Notes under the pieces: generated by a model
Databases searched by the model: none
Told to the model about the DNA's origin: nothing
The model's input: the letters and a program-made list of their open reading frames with translations, nothing else
Made by a program: the position numbers and the translations under genes
Shown: one piece after another, positions 17,510 to 27,259 of the stretch
Layout of the letters: each line of letters starts with the position of its first letter
Position numbering within the stretch: position 1 is the first letter of the stretch
Origin: Oculatella sp. LEGE 06141
Lineage (GTDB): Bacteria; Cyanobacteriota; Cyanobacteriia; Elainellales; Elainellaceae
NCBI RefSeq assembly: GCF_015207605.1
Contig: NZ_JADEWO010000020.1
Location: 37,337-101,336 of the forward strand
DNA length: 64,000 bases
Reading direction: 5' to 3'

Positions 17510-19138
17510 ATGTTGACAGAACTTGAGTTGGAATTGCAGGCAGCCGTTGAAACGCGACGTAACTTTGCCATTATTTCTCATCCTGATGCCGGAAAAACGA
17601 CCCTAACGGAAAAGCTGTTGCTTTACGGAGGTGCCATTCATGAGGCAGGGGCGGTAAAGGCACGACGAGCGCAGCGTCATGCTACGTCCGACTGGATGGC
17701 AATGGAGCAACAGCGGGGAATTTCGATTACCTCAACCGTTCTGCAATTTGAATATGGCGGCTTCAAGATTAATCTGCTGGACACGCCTGGACACCAAGAC
17801 TTTAGTGAGGATACGTACCGGACGCTAGCAGCAGCAGATAATGCCGTCATGCTAGAGGACGCGGCAAAAGGGTTGGAACCGCAAACGCGGAAGCTGTTTG
17901 AGGTGTGCCGGATGCGATCGCTCCCTATCTTTACCTTCTTTAACAAGCTTGACCGTCCTGGCCGAGAGCCACTAGAACTGATGGACGAAATTGAGCAGGA
18001 GCTGGGATTGCAGACCTATGCCGTCAACTGGCCGATCGGCATGGGCGATCGCTTTAAGGGCGTGTTCGATCGGCGCAAACAACAAATTCACTTGTTTGAA
18101 CGCAGTGCCCACGGTAGCCGAGAAGCGGTTGACACGGTTGTAGACCTTGGCGACCCTCGGATTGAAGACTTATTAGATAAAGATCTGTATTACCAACTGA
18201 AAGAAGAGTTGGAAGTGCTAGAAGAGGTTGGTGCCGAACTGGATTTAGACCTGGTGCATCAAGGTAAGATGACCCCTGTTTTCTTTGGTAGCGCCATGAC
18301 CAACTTTGGCGTAGAACTCTTTTTGGATGCCTTCTTAGACTATGGACTGAAACCCGGTGCCCGCCAAAGTACCAAGGGAGAAATTCCGCCAGTTTATCCG
18401 GAGTTTTCAGGCTTTGTCTTCAAACTCCAGGCCAATATGGACCCAAAACACCGCGATCGCGTTGCGTTTGTGCGAGTGTGTTCTGGCAAGTTTGAGAAAG
18501 ACATGGTGGTAAACCATGCGCGATCGGGGAAGGTGGTGCGGTTGTCTCACCCGCAAAAGCTGTTTGGGCAGGGTCGAGAATCGCTAGATGAAGCTTATCC
18601 AGGCGATGTCATTGGTTTAAATAATCCGGGCGTGTTTGCGATCGGCGACACCATTTATATGGGGCAAAGGCTGGAATATGAGGGGATTCCAGCCTTTTCG
18701 CCTGAACTGTTTGCTTATTTGCGAAACCCCAATCCTTCCAAGTTCAAACAGTTCCAAAAAGGAATTGTAGAACTGCGGGAAGAAGGAGCTGTGCAAATTA
18801 TGTATTCGGCAGACGAAGCAAAACGCGACCCTATTCTGGCAGCAGTGGGACAACTGCAATTTGAAGTCGTTCAATTCCGAATGCAGAACGAATATGGTGT
18901 AGAGACACGCATCGAACCGTTACCCTATAGTGTTGCCCGCTGGGTAGGGGGTGGGTGGGATGCACTAAATAAGGTAGGTCGCCTGTTCAATACGGTAGTC
19001 GTTAAAGACAGCGTTAACCGTCCAGTGCTGCTATTTCGCAACGAGTGGAATTGCCAGCAAATTGAAGGAGAGCATCCTGAGCTGAACTTGAAGGCGATCG
19101 CTCCCGTTACATCCGGGCAGGAACCGGGCAGCACCTGA
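17510..19138 (+). CDS. prfC: Peptide chain release factor 3
   Basis: A 542-residue translational GTPase that recycles RF1/RF2 from the ribosome after termination. G-domain motifs are G1 [10 protein letters not shown] (residues 23-32), the G2 region GISITS (65-70), G3 DTPGHQ (about 85-90) and G4 NKLD (about 145-148). After the GTPase come the EF-Tu-like domain 2 ([19 protein letters not shown]) and a C-terminal domain typical of RF3. The length matches the family (about 530-545). The start [20 protein letters not shown] places the first motif at the normal distance. Confidence 0.95.
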   Translation: MLTELELELQAAVETRRNFAIISHPDAGKTTLTEKLLLYGGAIHEAGAVKARRAQRHATSDWMAMEQQRGISITSTVLQFEYGGFKINLLDTPGHQDFSEDTYRTLAAADNAVMLEDAAKGLEPQTRKLFEVCRMRSLPIFTFFNKLDRPGREPLELMDEIEQELGLQTYAVNWPIGMGDRFKGVFDRRKQQIHLFERSAHGSREAVDTVVDLGDPRIEDLLDKDLYYQLKEELEVLEEVGAELDLDLVHQGKMTPVFFGSAMTNFGVELFLDAFLDYGLKPGARQSTKGEIPPVYPEFSGFVFKLQANMDPKHRDRVAFVRVCSGKFEKDMVVNHARSGKVVRLSHPQKLFGQGRESLDEAYPGDVIGLNNPGVFAIGDTIYMGQRLEYEGIPAFSPELFAYLRNPNPSKFKQFQKGIVELREEGAVQIMYSADEAKRDPILAAVGQLQFEVVQFRMQNEYGVETRIEPLPYSVARWVGGGWDALNKVGRLFNTVVVKDSVNRPVLLFRNEWNCQQIEGEHPELNLKAIAPVTSGQEPGST

Positions 19139-19319
19139 GCCACTGGAGTTAGCAGAGTAAGGGCACAGAGGGTCAGTCGCTATTTTACATGCGATTAAAC
19201 ATCCAAAAAGCCGATGAACATAGCCCAGCTCACCGACCTTTACTCTGTTCATGTTTCTGGTAGCTGCTGAGCGTTTGCCGACCAACTGTTACCCTGCGGT
19301 CAGGTTATCGGCAGCTAAT

Positions 19320-19550
19320 TTACTGGTCTGGCTTAACCTGCTTTGCCATGTCGCGAAAATTGTCTGAGTTGCCTGACTTGTCAGAATCGGAGTCGTCTGC
19401 TTGGTCAACACTGCTAGCGTTAAACTGTTTAGACGCTTCGTAGTCTGATTCGACGTCTACATTAGCTGCCTTTTCATTGCCAGCAGCAACCTCTTCAATG
19501 GTTTGCTGTGCTTCAAAAGACTGGTTGGGATCTTTAATGTTGTCCGCCAT
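19320..19550 (-). CDS. Small acidic hydrophilic protein, 76 residues
   Basis: MADNIKDPNQSFEAQQTIEE begins a protein rich in Asp, Ser, Glu, Asn and Gln with no hydrophobic core, so it is probably disordered. A good Shine-Dalgarno (AGGAG) lies on the minus strand about 16 bases before the ATG. The family is unknown; acidic disordered proteins of this size are often stress-related in cyanobacteria, which is inference. Confidence 0.6.
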   Translation of the reverse strand: MADNIKDPNQSFEAQQTIEEVAAGNEKAANVDVESDYEASKQFNASSVDQADDSDSDKSGNSDNFRDMAKQVKPDQ

Positions 19551-20096
19551 ATCGACTAGGCTCCTACGGAGTGGATTTGTTATGAACTATACCGAATTTG
19601 TTCTCGACAATTGCACTCTCTTCGGATAGATCTGCCAGCGCAATCCTCTTTGAGTGTGATAGCGGCACCACAAAAGCATTTCAGTGATGTAACGCCGTTT
19701 GCTGGGATGAATCGAGCCATCACTAAGCCATCAATGAGTTCAGATAGGCGCTCATCACGTATTCCAAGTGAGTGACTGGCAGAACTTTATGAAATGCTAG
19801 TTTTCTGATGAGTCGGCGGCGGTTGTACTCAGTCTGTGGGACTAACAAGGACATGATTGGAGACAGTTGAAATCCCTCGAAGGTCAGTCAGAGAAGCGGG
19901 GGGATAGTAGGTAGATTTTGCAGAACTGGCGATCGCCCCTGTTTTTCTCTCAGCGTAGATCTAACTAAGAGCAGATGTGAAAGTCCCGGGTATTTGGCTG
20001 AATGGACTAGAAGCGGCTGAAATCCTCTCGAAAGAGTAAACCACGGATCAATCGGTAGCTTCTACTAAACTTTACAAACTAAACGAGGAGTTTTAT
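19551..20096. other. Divergent intergenic region, no gene seen
   Basis: About 545 bases between two divergent genes. It holds their promoters; a GAGGAG ribosome site lies just before the ATG at 20097. A long untranslated leader for the plus-strand gene is possible. A stretch at about 19980-20060 is reminiscent of structured RNA, but no known family fits. Confidence 0.45.
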
Positions 20097-20477
20097 ATGC
20101 GTTTAACCCGCTTGAATCTGTCTAAAATCCGTCCAGTGCGCGTCATGCTCGCTTTTGTTGCTGGTATCATGATGCTCTTCTCCTATGCCGCTCCTGCCTA
20201 TAGCGACGGGTTCAGAGATCCTGTGATTAACAGCTCTCCTAGCAACCCTACCCAGGGAGAAGCCCAACTAGACAGAATCTTTGAAAAGTCTGAAGAAGCG
20301 CTCCAGCAATCGCCTCCTTCCCTGGAAAAAGAACAAGCAGAGCAGTCAAACGGTGGACTGAACGTGGATCAAGGAACCGCTGACATTGACAAGATGTATT
20401 CACCCGAAGATACTCAGCACGCCAAGTCTGCTGAGCAGTCAACAGAGCGTGGTTTGAGAAAGCTGCTCGACCGCTAA
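20097..20477 (+). CDS. Secreted small protein with signal peptide
   Basis: A 126-residue protein. The first 36 residues are a Sec signal: basic start MRLTRLNLSKIRPVR, hydrophobic core VMLAFVAGIMMLFSYA, and a cleavage site after PAYS or similar. The mature part is polar and charged with helical segments and no cysteine. The N-terminal pattern (basic, R-x-x-R-V, then F-V-A-G) resembles the two lipoproteins that follow at 20984 and 21683, so the three may be diverged paralogs. The Shine-Dalgarno GAGGAG is strong. Function unknown. Confidence 0.75.
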   Translation: MRLTRLNLSKIRPVRVMLAFVAGIMMLFSYAAPAYSDGFRDPVINSSPSNPTQGEAQLDRIFEKSEEALQQSPPSLEKEQAEQSNGGLNVDQGTADIDKMYSPEDTQHAKSAEQSTERGLRKLLDR

Positions 20478-20983
20478 TCAATGAATTGGTGCCCTGAATT
20501 TCTGCGGTTGTTGAATTCCAAATAGCTAGCAGTTGATCCAGGTTTTTTGAAGGCGATCGCTCCTATGCGTAGACAAGGCGATCGTCTTTCTAATTGTTAA
20601 CTGAATTCGTTTTTGTTCTACAACAAAAAAGCAGCGAAAGGCATTCAGAAACTGATTCTGGTACTACATTCAGGCTTTATTTAGCAGCCTCATTCAGCAA
20701 AATTAAACAAACGAGACATTCGTTTAATGGCTGTCAGCTAGTCTGAATCAATACCTTGGCATTGCTGAACAAATGTAAGAGTAATAATAGGGGCGATCGC
20801 AAATCTCTCTGGAGTTAGAGAAAAAAAACAATTGGCTTTGTACATAATGAGCCTTGCGTTAGAGGGAGAAGCAACACCTTTCTTCTTAAGCTTGACGAGC
20901 AGTCGTCAAACCGTATCTGATTCTACAGAAACGCAAGACGAACACCAAAGCATTGGGCTTGCTCAAGGGGCAAAGATATCCTT
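20478..20983. other. Intergenic region with a possible 46-codon leader frame
   Basis: About 500 bases. A frame from ATG at 20847 (MSLALEGEATPFFLSLTSSR) ends with TGA at 20985-20987, overlapping the ATG of the next gene as ATGA. This overlap could mean translational coupling, but the frame lacks a ribosome site and a recognisable family, so it is left as possible only. Nothing else was recognised. Confidence 0.35.
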
Positions 20984-21562
20984 ATGAAACAACTCATCTC
21001 ATTTTTCCAAAATTTACGACTGGCTAAGGTACTAGCTGTTTTTGTTGCAGGATTGGCGCTAATGCTGACTACGGCCTGCAACAGTGGCAACGTGCAGGGT
21101 GCCCGTCCAGAGGTTCCACCCGTACAAATGGGTGGCCAGAACAATCCTCACAAGATGGGAGGAGACGGCTACTCCGAATACAAAGCTACAACTGACCCTA
21201 ATGTAGTCAATCCAAAGCGCAGTAGCCAGGATCGCGCCAGCTTAACGGTGGATTTTGATCGGTTAATTGCGAACCGTCCGGTTGAAAGCAGCGCCTCTGA
21301 CATCCTGTATCCCGGTGAAGATGCAACCAGCACCCGCACCCCTGATTTTGGCCCCAGAGGACAGCAGGACTTTGCTAAGGATGCTCGTCAAATTCCGGCG
21401 CAACCGCAGCCAATGGTCGATCGCTCTGATCCGAACACTAGAATTCTAGAAAAAACTGGAGAAGCGTTTAAGGATGCGTCTGAGTTTATCAAAGACACCT
21501 TTGAAGACGTTCAGGAGCACCCAGCGGACTATCAGCAACTCAACCCATCCGTAGGCAAATAA
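20984..21562 (+). CDS. Lipoprotein, 192 residues
   Basis: MKQLISFFQNLRLAKVLAVF starts a lipoprotein signal with core VAGLALMLTTAC; Cys32 would be lipidated. The mature part is polar: Gly/Pro/Asn-rich near the start, then a region with ILYPGEDATSTRTPDFGPRG, and a C-terminal amphipathic helix (EAFKDASEFIKDTFEDVQEH). The N-terminus is closely related to that of the next gene, so the two are paralogs with different mature domains. It is probably anchored in the periplasm or thylakoid lumen. Function unknown. Confidence 0.75.
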   Translation: MKQLISFFQNLRLAKVLAVFVAGLALMLTTACNSGNVQGARPEVPPVQMGGQNNPHKMGGDGYSEYKATTDPNVVNPKRSSQDRASLTVDFDRLIANRPVESSASDILYPGEDATSTRTPDFGPRGQQDFAKDARQIPAQPQPMVDRSDPNTRILEKTGEAFKDASEFIKDTFEDVQEHPADYQQLNPSVGK

Positions 21563-21682
21563 CTTAGCAGAGCTTACAGGGTGCCTGTTACTAGTTCACC
21601 CATTTTGTCTGCTGATGTTACTGCTGCAAACGGTTCTTTTTTCACCTTTCCAATCATACAAACACTCTAATGGAGTATTCCT

Positions 21683-22339
21683 ATGGACAATGTAATTTCC
21701 TTTTTCAAACGAATTCGGCTTACCCGAGTAGTCGTTGCTCTTTTTGCAGGCGCTTTACTGCTGCTTAATACAGCTTGTAACCCCAGTTCCCCTCGGGTTT
21801 CGGGAGAAGGCACCTATAACGAACGTGTGAGCCAGGAAACTGAGCTGTATCGTCCGATCCAAGAGCCTCAGGGAGGCATGAACAACTATACCGACACCGA
21901 TCCACGTCGGGACACTAGCCGTGCTGAAACAAAGGCTCGCGCTTTGAGCCGTGAAGCCGAGCAGAACATTCAAAAGGTGCAAAATCCTGGAGATTTTGCT
22001 AAGAGCTATCGGGAAGGGGCTCCCCTGGGCGAACGAGTTCGCAATATCACTCAAGGGGTAGGCGAAGCGGCTGAAGATGTGAAAGAGGATATCACTCAAG
22101 GCTCTCAAGAAGGCGCGCGGAAGGTGCGTAATGCTTCGGGCGAAATTGGCCGTAATGCAGAGCGTGCAGCGGATAATGCTCAAAACAATGCCAGTGCAAC
22201 GGGTCGTAACGTCCTCAGAAACACCCAGCGTGCTGTAGAAGATGCCTCTGATTATGCTCAAGATCGGGCACGCGATACAGCAAAAGCCACTGGCCGAGCC
22301 GCAGAGAATGCATCTGACTCGCTTCGGAACCCTGCATAA
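21683..22339 (+). CDS. Lipoprotein with LEA/apolipoprotein-like helical repeats
   Basis: A 218-residue lipoprotein. The signal MDNVISFFKRIRLTRVVVAL is followed by a lipobox NTAC (Cys about 32). From about residue 110 the sequence is alanine-, asparagine- and charge-rich with a repeating 11-residue-like pattern (VGEAAEDVKEDITQG, NAERAADNAQNNA, VEDASDYAQDRARDTAKATG), as in LEA-like or apolipoprotein-type amphipathic helices. Such proteins often protect membranes or proteins during drying or osmotic stress. A GGAG ribosome site precedes the ATG, and a terminator follows at 22397-22426. Confidence 0.75.
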   Translation: MDNVISFFKRIRLTRVVVALFAGALLLLNTACNPSSPRVSGEGTYNERVSQETELYRPIQEPQGGMNNYTDTDPRRDTSRAETKARALSREAEQNIQKVQNPGDFAKSYREGAPLGERVRNITQGVGEAAEDVKEDITQGSQEGARKVRNASGEIGRNAERAADNAQNNASATGRNVLRNTQRAVEDASDYAQDRARDTAKATGRAAENASDSLRNPA

Positions 22340-22396
22340 GGTTCGTTACGCGTTGAAATTATTTGCTCATACCAAATAGGTAATGCAGCAGGAATG

Positions 22397-22426
22397 GGGG
22401 TTTAGCGATGCTAAGCCCCTTATTGT
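22397..22426 (+). terminator. Terminator after the lipoprotein genes
   Basis: GGGGTTTAGC and GCTAAGCCCC pair (one G-U) across a 3-base loop, followed by TTATTGTTTT. Confidence 0.7.
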
Positions 22427-22528
22427 TTTGGTATTGATTCATTGAGGAGGGCGATCGCCTTCCTCGGGGTGCTCTATGCTTAATTACAGCTTAGTCAGCT
22501 AAACGACATCTTGACTGAAGGAACAACT

Positions 22529-23605
22529 ATGCCACATCCATTTCTGCTCAGCCGAGTTTTGTTGCGGTTTGATTCAGAAGAAAGCAATTTACTGAACGAG
22601 GTTTCAGCCGCAGCCTTTACACCGGATGGCAGTTTGTGGGTTGGCTCTGATGAATTAGCGTCTATTGAACGGCTTACTGCCGTTGAGCCATACGTCTACG
22701 GAAACCATCAACCCTTTGCTGTTAGCAACTTTGTCAAGCTCGCCAATCCTGATGGTGAAATTGATATCGAAGGGCTAGACTATTCCGATTCCTACTTGTG
22801 GTTTACCGGATCGCACAGCAGCAAACGCAAGAAAGCCAAGGGCAAGAAACCTGACAAAGACATTCAAAAGCTAGCCACTATTGAGGTGGAGCTGAATCGT
22901 TACATGATTGCCCGCATCCCGGTAATTGACGGTGAGCTTGTACAATCTGCCAGTGATCCAAATCATCCCGAGAAAACTCTGACTGCCGCCTATCTACAAA
23001 CCACCGAAACCGGAAACCTGTTGACAGATGCCCTAAAAGACGACCCTCATTTAGGAGTTTACATGTCAACTCAGTTGGCATCTAAAGACAATGGTTTTGA
23101 TGTGGAAGGCTTAACCGTTCGGGGAAACCGCATCTTCTTAGGGCTGCGTGGCCCCGTGTTAGGAGGATGGGCCATCATTCTAGAACTGGAAATGAACGAA
23201 TTAGAACCCGGATTGCTATCACTCAAACGCATCGGGCCAGACAACCGTTATTACAAAAAACACTTTGTCAACTTAAATGGGCTAGGGATTCGAGAACTGT
23301 GCTTGTACCAAGATGATCTGATCATTCTCGCTGGCCCCACCATGGTGCTTGAGGGAAAAATGGAAATATTCAAGCTCAAAAAAGCGTTCAACCGCGATGG
23401 AGATACGATCGCCAGTGCCGATTCAGGCGATTTAAAGTCGTTGTTTGATCTGCCGTTTACCATTGGCAGTGATCACGCCGAAGGGCTGGCACTGTTTAAG
23501 TGTTTAGGACAATCCAATGCGCTGTTGGTCGTTTATGATGCGCCCGATCAAGCTAGACGCATAGAACCTGCCGCCGTTTTGATGGATGTCTTCAGATTAA
23601 AGTGA
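22529..23605 (+). CDS. DUF3616 family protein
   Basis: A protein of about 358 residues starting MPHPFLLSRVLLRFDSEESN. A TTG 18 bases upstream is also in frame, but GAAGGA sits six bases before this ATG, so the ATG is preferred. The repeating pattern of short beta strands with Asp/Gly turns (AAAFTPDGSLWVGSDELASI, IDIEGLDYSDSYLWFTGSHS, GFDVEGLTVRGNRIFLGLRG) indicates a beta-propeller, as predicted for DUF3616. The GLD/GLT blades with acidic residues could bind a metal. The family has no firm role; phytase-like or lactonase-like activity has not been shown. No signal peptide is seen. Confidence 0.8.
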   Translation: MPHPFLLSRVLLRFDSEESNLLNEVSAAAFTPDGSLWVGSDELASIERLTAVEPYVYGNHQPFAVSNFVKLANPDGEIDIEGLDYSDSYLWFTGSHSSKRKKAKGKKPDKDIQKLATIEVELNRYMIARIPVIDGELVQSASDPNHPEKTLTAAYLQTTETGNLLTDALKDDPHLGVYMSTQLASKDNGFDVEGLTVRGNRIFLGLRGPVLGGWAIILELEMNELEPGLLSLKRIGPDNRYYKKHFVNLNGLGIRELCLYQDDLIILAGPTMVLEGKMEIFKLKKAFNRDGDTIASADSGDLKSLFDLPFTIGSDHAEGLALFKCLGQSNALLVVYDAPDQARRIEPAAVLMDVFRLK

Positions 23606-23614
23606 GGCTGGCTT

Positions 23615-24391
23615 TTATCTCACAGCCGTTGGGCTGGGCACCTGCAACCAATCCTGCAAAAAGCGATCGAGCCAACGTTCAACCGTAGCGCTATAGCAGG
23701 CGTGGTGCTGCAACTGTTTATCCAGGGGTTGGCTGTCGGGCAATTCCGCTAGTTCGGTGGCTTTAGCCGTCCAAAATTCAATCATCTCGGCTGTAATTTC
23801 AGGATGAAACTGAACGCCGTAGGCCGTCTTACCATAGCGAAATGCCTGGTTTTCAAAGTCGTCCCCTGTGGCTAGCAGCACGGCCTCCTGGGGCAGTTCG
23901 AAGCCTTCGCCATGCCAGTGATAGACATGGGTTAAATCACCGAAAGCAGCTTTGCCTGCAACCGTGGGGCTGATTGGAACATACCCCACTTCTTTAACAC
24001 CTTGAGGATGGGGTGCAACGGTAGCACCGAGCGATCGCGCCAACAGTTGCGCTCCCAGACAAATCCCTAAAAAGGGTTTTCCCGACTCTACGCTGACAGG
24101 AACCCAATCTAACTCAGCTCGAATAAATGGCAATGTTTCACTATCGTTAGCGCTCATGGGGCCACCAAAAATAATGGCCGCTGCGTGAGCGTCCATTGTG
24201 TCTGGCAACGCATCGCCCAAACAAGGACGACGAATGTCTAGCGTATACCCTCTGGTTTGCAATAGCTGACCTACCAAACCCGGAGAGGAATGTTCTTGAT
24301 GCACGATTAACAAAATCTGTTGATCTGAAGCACCTGTGGCTGCATGGGGCAAAGGGTTCGTCACAGGTGAGTGGATGGGAGTAGATGTCAT
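23615..24391 (-). CDS. Class I glutamine amidotransferase-like protein
   Basis: About 258 residues from ATG at 24391; an upstream in-frame TTG is less likely. The catalytic triad of a GATase1 fold is present: Cys111 in GICLGAQ, His196 and Glu198 in GVQFHPE. The segment HVYHWHGEGFELP is typical of GMP-synthase-like stand-alone glutaminase homologues of the gamma-glutamyl or C26 type. With no synthetase domain, it probably hydrolyses a gamma-glutamyl amide or releases ammonia to an unknown partner. It is followed on the opposite strand by the DUF3616 gene, which it nearly abuts tail to tail. Confidence 0.88.
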   Translation of the reverse strand: MTSTPIHSPVTNPLPHAATGASDQQILLIVHQEHSSPGLVGQLLQTRGYTLDIRRPCLGDALPDTMDAHAAAIIFGGPMSANDSETLPFIRAELDWVPVSVESGKPFLGICLGAQLLARSLGATVAPHPQGVKEVGYVPISPTVAGKAAFGDLTHVYHWHGEGFELPQEAVLLATGDDFENQAFRYGKTAYGVQFHPEITAEMIEFWTAKATELAELPDSQPLDKQLQHHACYSATVERWLDRFLQDWLQVPSPTAVR

Positions 24392-24548
24392 GGGCAACTA
24401 ATAGGAAATCACGGCACGAAGGGCAATGCTGAACCGGGAGCGCAAGCCTTCTGGAATCGATAGGGTATTGTCCTATTGTTACCGAATTTGGCAACCGGAT
24501 GCTGTTGCAAATAATACGGCAACCCGCACAGCCAATCTAATGTGCCCT

Positions 24549-25451
24549 TTACACCGCAACCTGCACAGCAGAGACAAATTCAGGCACACCCTGAACGCCA
24601 AGATTGAGGTAGAAAACGGCTCCGGCTGCGGCTCCATCCTCTTCCCGGTTGTTGCCACCTGCACTGGTGACATACATATCGGTATAGTGGGAACCGCCGA
24701 ACGTGACACTGCTTACCTTGCGGGCTGGAAACGGAATCCGCAGCACTTCAGTACCATCTGGCGCATAGCGAAACAAATGGCTCCCCTCCCACCGGGCAGA
24801 CCACAGATAACCTTCTGCATCGACGGTCATACCATCGGGAATGCCCTCCTCTTCCGGTACTGAGATGATGATTCGTTGGTTGCTCAAATCACCACTCGCC
24901 CGATCGTAATCAAACTGATAGATCTTTCCCCCCAGCGATTCGGTGCAATAGAACTGAGTGCGATCGGGACTAAAACCCATACCGTTAGGTTGTCCCATGC
25001 CTTCCATTACAGTGGTTAAGGAACCATCTAATTCCAATCGATACAGGCTGCCAGGGTGATTGTCGCTGGGCATGGTGCCACAAAACACTCGACCAGATGG
25101 GTCAGCAATCACATCATTGAATCGGCTTTCCCGCTCCTCTGGAATCTCTGCCAGGATAGGGGTAATCTGTCCCTCTTGCCAGCGTTCGATCGCGCCACGC
25201 GCCTTGAACAACAGCAACGAACCGTCTTGTTGAATCGTGAATCCTCCAACCGATTCCCCGGAGTAAATTTGCTCGTGGGTTTTGGCGATCGGGTCATAGC
25301 GAAACAATCGTCCTGCCGGGATATCTGTCCAATACAGCCGCTGCTCAACAACGTGCCATATGGGCCCTTCTGCATTGAGACATTGACAATCCGCCGCGAT
25401 CGACAGAGTTTCCTGATAAGGCGTTGGGGTGGTGAGATGATTTGAGTGCAT
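24549..25451 (-). CDS. SMP-30/gluconolactonase/LRE family lactonase
   Basis: A 300-residue six-bladed beta-propeller hydrolase. The divalent-metal ligands of the family are present: Glu28 in NAEGPIWH, Asn112 in SRFNDV, Asn156 in GQPNGMGF and Asp206 in IPDGMTVD. YWTDIPAGRLFRYDP and GYLWSARWEGSHLFRY are typical blades. It should hydrolyse a sugar lactone such as gluconolactone to the acid, in the cytoplasm because no signal is seen. It is transcribed in the same direction as the GATase gene, about 160 bases upstream of it. Confidence 0.92.
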   Translation of the reverse strand: MHSNHLTTPTPYQETLSIAADCQCLNAEGPIWHVVEQRLYWTDIPAGRLFRYDPIAKTHEQIYSGESVGGFTIQQDGSLLLFKARGAIERWQEGQITPILAEIPEERESRFNDVIADPSGRVFCGTMPSDNHPGSLYRLELDGSLTTVMEGMGQPNGMGFSPDRTQFYCTESLGGKIYQFDYDRASGDLSNQRIIISVPEEEGIPDGMTVDAEGYLWSARWEGSHLFRYAPDGTEVLRIPFPARKVSSVTFGGSHYTDMYVTSAGGNNREEDGAAAGAVFYLNLGVQGVPEFVSAVQVAV

Positions 25452-25713
25452 TGATTAAACTGGTCTACAACGTTCACTAACTAATGTGCCAAACACATGA
25501 ATCTCGCCCATCGATCGACCCAGGGGATACGTGTGCAGCGTGGATTCTTCTCGATGGATTCTTGAAGATCTCTGAAGCTGCAATTCTTAAGTCAGTGCCA
25601 GTCGCCTTTAGCAAGGTTAATATCTGGTACAAACTTGTACGTTGGTATCCACTATTCCTGAGTGAAATCATCTTGGGAACCCTCCTCAGGCTTAAATTCG
25701 GTTCGATAAAGTA

Positions 25714-27060
25714 ATGCTTTTTCTGGTTCTTACGGCTGCTCTTGCCTTTTACGTTACCTGGAATTTAGGGGCGAATGATGTTGCCAACTCTATGGGGACA
25801 TCAGTTGGCTCCAAAGCCGTAACGCTGCGGCAGGCGTTGGCGATCGCAGGTATTCTGGAATTTTCTGGAGCGGTACTGTTTGGGCACCGTGTCTCATCAA
25901 CCCTGGCCACCGAAATTGTTGATCCGGCTTTTTTTGCCCTCCAGCCTCAAACCTTGGTGCTGGGCATGGTATCGGTTCTAATGGCCTGCGGTGCGTGGCT
26001 TCAGGTTGCCACTGCCTTTGGGGTGCCTGTTGCGTCGTCCCATGCCGTTGTGGGTGCGTTAGCAGGGTTTGGGTGGGTTGCAGTGGGCAGGCAAGCTGTG
26101 GCCTGGTCGGTGATTGGCTTGATCTCGGTTACCTGGATTTTGACTCCGCTGCTGAGCGGCGCGATCGCTGCCCTGTTTTACAGCGGCATCCGACAATGGA
26201 TTCTCGATCGCCCCAACCCGGTACAGCAGCTTTACGAATGGATTCCCTGGCTGAGCACGGCACTGGTGAGCGTGTTTGGGTTTATTGTGTTGCCGTTTAT
26301 CTTACCCCCCAGCCAGCTTGAAGCGATTCCGCTGCCCGACCATGACGTGTTTTTGAGCCTGGGGGCGATCGCTGCTGTTACCTTAACGCTCTTCCACTGG
26401 CGACGCTTAGGTTACATTCTTCAACAGCAAGACCATAACCAACAGCAAGACTATGACCAGTCGATGGATGAAACCGGAAGACAGGCAGCGGCATTGCCCC
26501 ATTCCAGTACTCAACCCTCTGGGATGCACACCGCAGTAGTTGAACCGTTCTTGGCTCGGTTTCAAATATTGAGTGCCTGCTTTGTGGCGTTTGCCCACGG
26601 GTCTAATGATGTGGGTAACGGTGTGGCTCCCCTGGCAGCGATCGCCTACATTCACCGCACGGGCACGGTACCGCCCGATGAATTTGGCATTCCCACCTGG
26701 ATCTTGGTGTTGGGCGGTTTGGGGATTGTCTCTGGTCTGGCGGTGCTAGGCAAAAATGTGATCAAGACAATTGGCGAAAAAATTATTGCCCTGCAACCAA
26801 GCGGCGGATTCTGTGCAGAACTTGCGGCAGCAACCACGGTGTTACTCGCCAGCCGAGCCGGACTGCCTGTTTCAACCTCTCATGCGCTGGTGGGTGCGGT
26901 TGTTGGCATTGGGTTGGTGCAACAGTGGCGATCGAACCGTCTCGATCAGGTGATTCAAGTCAAAACATTGCAGCAAATTGCTCTGGCATGGCTGGTGACG
27001 TTGCCCATTGCGGCTGGGTTAGCGGCGGCTCTGTTTAGCGTGGCTAATGCCATTTTTTAA
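25714..27060 (+). CDS. PiT-family inorganic phosphate transporter
   Basis: A 448-residue permease with about ten membrane helices. The two PiT signature repeats are present: GANDVANSMGTSVGSKAV near the N-terminus (about residue 19) and GSNDVGNGVAPLAAI in the C-terminal half (about 297). They are separated by a cytoplasmic loop rich in Gln/Asp/His (QQQDHNQQQDYDQ). PiT carriers import phosphate as a metal-phosphate complex with H+ or Na+. The second half repeats the SxSHALVGAxxGxG motif (VPVASSHAVVGALAGFG and LPVSTSHALVGAVVGIG). Confidence 0.95.
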   Translation: MLFLVLTAALAFYVTWNLGANDVANSMGTSVGSKAVTLRQALAIAGILEFSGAVLFGHRVSSTLATEIVDPAFFALQPQTLVLGMVSVLMACGAWLQVATAFGVPVASSHAVVGALAGFGWVAVGRQAVAWSVIGLISVTWILTPLLSGAIAALFYSGIRQWILDRPNPVQQLYEWIPWLSTALVSVFGFIVLPFILPPSQLEAIPLPDHDVFLSLGAIAAVTLTLFHWRRLGYILQQQDHNQQQDYDQSMDETGRQAAALPHSSTQPSGMHTAVVEPFLARFQILSACFVAFAHGSNDVGNGVAPLAAIAYIHRTGTVPPDEFGIPTWILVLGGLGIVSGLAVLGKNVIKTIGEKIIALQPSGGFCAELAAATTVLLASRAGLPVSTSHALVGAVVGIGLVQQWRSNRLDQVIQVKTLQQIALAWLVTLPIAAGLAAALFSVANAIF

Positions 27061-27259
27061 GGTTGCGAATCGTGTGGGCGATCGCCATCCATCTGAGAGC
27101 ATTTTTATCCGCAATTTATCGGCAATACCGGACTCATCAACCAAACCAATTTAAGAAATAAGTAGATTTGCTTAGCGAATCGTTACAAAATTGGGATCAG
27201 CCAGTTGATAATAAGAGAGTGACACTATTTCAATCAGTAGTCTGGTAAGGAGGCTGTTT

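Noticed and set aside
19980..20060. Sequence reminiscent of a group II intron domain or other structured RNA
   Set aside because: The key conserved blocks (GUGYG 5' end, domain V AGC/GTT pairing) are not present.
24426..24863. 145-codon plus-strand frame
   Set aside because: It lies antisense to the SMP-30 gene, whose metal ligands are all in place.
25484..25714. 76-codon frame just before the phosphate transporter gene
   Set aside because: No ribosome site and no protein-like pattern; it ends on the transporter start and overlaps the likely promoter.
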